A stretch of 64,000 nt of DNA from Acidobacteriota bacterium (GTDB lineage: Bacteria > Acidobacteriota > Blastocatellia > Pyrinomonadales > Pyrinomonadaceae): positions 1-64,000 of the forward strand of contig JAIVJZ010000042.1 of assembly GCA_020199775.1 (NCBI GenBank), in the 5' to 3' direction. Both the position numbers and the translations under genes were made by a program. The notes below the pieces were generated by a model. The model saw nothing but the letters and a program-made list of their open reading frames with translations. It was not told where the DNA came from and ran no database searches. Each line of letters begins with the position of its first letter. Within the stretch, counting starts at the first letter, position 1. Of the stretch, positions 59,493-64,000 are shown piece by piece.

Positions 59493-59999
59493 ATGTTACC
59501 TGAACAACAATACAGCCCCGGCTCTACGAGACACCGCCGGATGGAGGCAAGGAGTGTGTCGGAGGATAGAGAGCAATACCGCGACGCCAACACGCAAGCG
59601 CAGATGATGTCGATGGCGGAGCCGCGGCTCCCACTCTCAAGCAAATTCAAGATGCTGGTTGAATTGACGCTGACGCTTTTGAGAGAGATCGAGTTGCTCA
59701 AAGATATTCAGGAACTACAATCTCTCGGCCGCCGGGAACAACTCAACCTGAAAGAGGAACTGCGCCGCTTCGAGATCGAGATGATCCGAAAGGCGCTGAT
59801 CCAAACGAACGGCCATCAATCCCGCGCCGCGCGCCTGCTCGGCGTCAAAGTCACCACGCTCCACGAAAAGATAAAGCGTTACGACATCGACCCTAACCTG
59901 TCGGTCGAGAGCGATGACGACGAGTCGCCGTTGGATGATGGCGAGTCAACGGATGATGCCGACTCGCCACTGGATTTGACCGACGAGGATCAAATTTAG
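59493..59999 (+). CDS. Fis-type HTH DNA-binding protein
   Basis: A 168-residue protein with GAGAGGACGAC just before its ATG. The N-terminal 50 residues are polar, then a helical region (LLREIELLKDIQELQ), and the HTH_8/Fis domain lies at about residues 85-135: FEIEMIRKALIQTNGHQSRAARLLGVKVTTLHEKIKRYDI, as at the C-terminus of NtrC-type activators. No sigma-54 ATPase domain is present. A very acidic tail (SDDDESPLDDGESTDDADSP) ends it. It could be a truncated activator or a true stand-alone DNA-binding factor; Acidobacteriota have many of the latter. Confidence 0.82.
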   Translation: MLPEQQYSPGSTRHRRMEARSVSEDREQYRDANTQAQMMSMAEPRLPLSSKFKMLVELTLTLLREIELLKDIQELQSLGRREQLNLKEELRRFEIEMIRKALIQTNGHQSRAARLLGVKVTTLHEKIKRYDIDPNLSVESDDDESPLDDGESTDDADSPLDLTDEDQI

Positions 60000-60475
60000 T
60001 TATCGACTCGTCGGCGCACAGGTTCGTTCCGCCATGTGAGTTATCGAAGTAAACTCCGCCTAGCAAGTCTCGCTTTTGATTCCCTGATCCGCGCGCAACA
60101 CCCGCCAATAATTCGACCGCACCCACAGCCGCCGTGCTGCCCTGCCCTCACGCGCGGGCGTGATCTTTTCAATAAATTGAATTTTTCGCGGCGCGCGTTG
60201 ACACGTTGCCGCTTCGATTATTCATTTCCGGCAAAGGGTATCGAGCCGGGAATCCATATATCGCAAGTTTCAAACATCTCGCCCGCGCCCGCCGTTGGTC
60301 TAACTCTAAAGACGCATTTACTTTCCGCAGCATAACCCGCCGAGGCATGCACGTTGCTTGGATCAGTGTTGACGGAAGAGAGCGTTGTTGGCGTCGCTAC
60401 GAAATTTCGGAAGCGGAGGCCGGGTCGCTCTCGAAGTGAAAGTTTATCAGTCGAAAAGTAATGGAGAAGAAATCT
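60000..60475. other. Intergenic region before the TonB receptor
   Basis: About 475 bp. TTGACA at 60198-60203 could be a -35 box for the receptor gene, with an AT-rich GATTATTC about 17 bp further, but this is a weak guess. No repeat, RNA gene or supported ORF was found. Confidence 0.35.
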
Positions 60476-63590
<3,115 letters not shown>

Positions 63591-63617
63591 AAGCTAACCC
63601 TTTGGAAGCGCGTGGAG

Positions 63618-63642
63618 AACCCGGCAGAATTTCTGCCGGGTT
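63618..63642 (+). terminator. Intrinsic terminator of the TonB receptor gene
   Basis: AACCCGGCAGA and TCTGCCGGGTT form an 11-bp stem with a 3-nt loop, followed by CTTCATTAACTTT, 28 bp after the receptor stop codon. Confidence 0.8.
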
Positions 63643-63757
63643 CTTCATTAACTTTAAGACGTTAATGACGCGGCCTTCCGCCGGCGGCCGGGGCGGCGAC
63701 TAAGAAGTGTGGACGGGTGACAACCATGACGGCAGGTTGTTATCGCGAGGTAGAGAG

Positions 63758-64000
63758 ATGACGGATGTTTCAACCACCGGGGAGAACTATTATCGCTGGC
63801 TCATCGAGCATTCCGCAGACATCATTTCCGTTTTCAAAATTGACGGGTCGGTTCTGTACAAAAGCCCTATCGTCGAACGCCTCCTCGGCTATGCGCCCGC
63901 CGAGCTAATCGGCGGAAACGAGTTTGACTACATTCATCCTGAGGATCACTTCAGAGTCCATGCCGCGCTCGATGAAGTGTCGGCGCACCGGGGCTTGGGT
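63758..64000 (+). CDS. PAS-domain sensor protein, cut by the window end
   Basis: Only the first 81 residues are in the window. ATG 63758 follows GAGGTAGAGAG. The visible part is a PAS domain: YRWLIEHSADIISVFKIDGSVLYKSPIVERLLGYAPAELIG then FDYIHPEDHFRVHAAL. There is no signal peptide or membrane segment. Such N-terminal PAS domains usually lead to a histidine kinase or another signalling output, which lies outside the window. Confidence 0.85.
   Translation, partial: MTDVSTTGENYYRWLIEHSADIISVFKIDGSVLYKSPIVERLLGYAPAELIGGNEFDYIHPEDHFRVHAALDEVSAHRGLG

Overview
The window is about 64 kb of GC-rich bacterial chromosome. An Oar-type TonB-dependent receptor with an N-terminal carboxypeptidase-regulatory domain, a very large multi-PAS kinase, LytTR regulators, DUF4331 and DUF4126 genes and repeated envelope-polysaccharide genes together point to a soil Acidobacteriota (Blastocatellia-like). 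That placement is inference from gene content; there is no rRNA gene to confirm it.

Layout. 1-1.7 kb: a DUF2891 protein and a GNAT. 1.8-32 kb: a long surface-polysaccharide region, mostly on the minus strand. It holds an ABC export pair (Wzm/Wzt), GT2 and GT4 glycosyltransferases, a GDP-mannose 3,5-epimerase-like enzyme, a DegT aminotransferase with GNATs, a MurJ-like and a Wzx-like flippase, a GT39-like membrane protein and an LpxL-like acyltransferase. It is interrupted by a DUF4331/TPR/NicO metal-transport trio (8-13.5 kb) and a NarL-type two-component pair with six PAS domains (20.9-24.6 kb). A roughly 7 kb glycan block (13.9-20.8 kb) lies between two direct copies of a 100-bp repeat.

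32-33 kb is a graveyard of nested elements: an IS110 stub, an IS6-family relic and, inside the relic, an IS630-type MITE. 33-41 kb holds a HAD protein, an M4-like metallopeptidase, a CHAT plus transglutaminase-like protein with a histone H1-like tail, and a secreted-type serine hydrolase with a separately encoded copy of its C-terminal domain.

41,479-46,544 is a complete 5,066-bp unit transposon with perfect 18-bp terminal inverted repeats and a perfect 9-bp target duplication. It carries a DUF1828/DUF1829 gene, a DUF6978-like gene, an XRE regulator, a lone receiver protein, an unknown protein, a short leader-like ORF with alternative hairpins, a tRNA with a Leu-like body and a GGA (Ser) anticodon, and a DDE transposase. 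It is inserted in a 161-bp palindromic element whose inner repeat resembles the transposon's own ends. I regard this transposon and its tRNA as the most unusual content of the window.

46.9-64 kb: an OmpR/HAMP two-component pair, DUF4126, an unknown two-gene operon, a LytS/LytT pair with a dienelactone-hydrolase-like protein, an orphan LytTR regulator, a zincin-like secreted protein, a Fis-type DNA-binding protein, a TonB receptor broken by a +1 frameshift, and the start of a PAS protein cut by the window end. I saw no CRISPR array, rRNA gene or replication origin.
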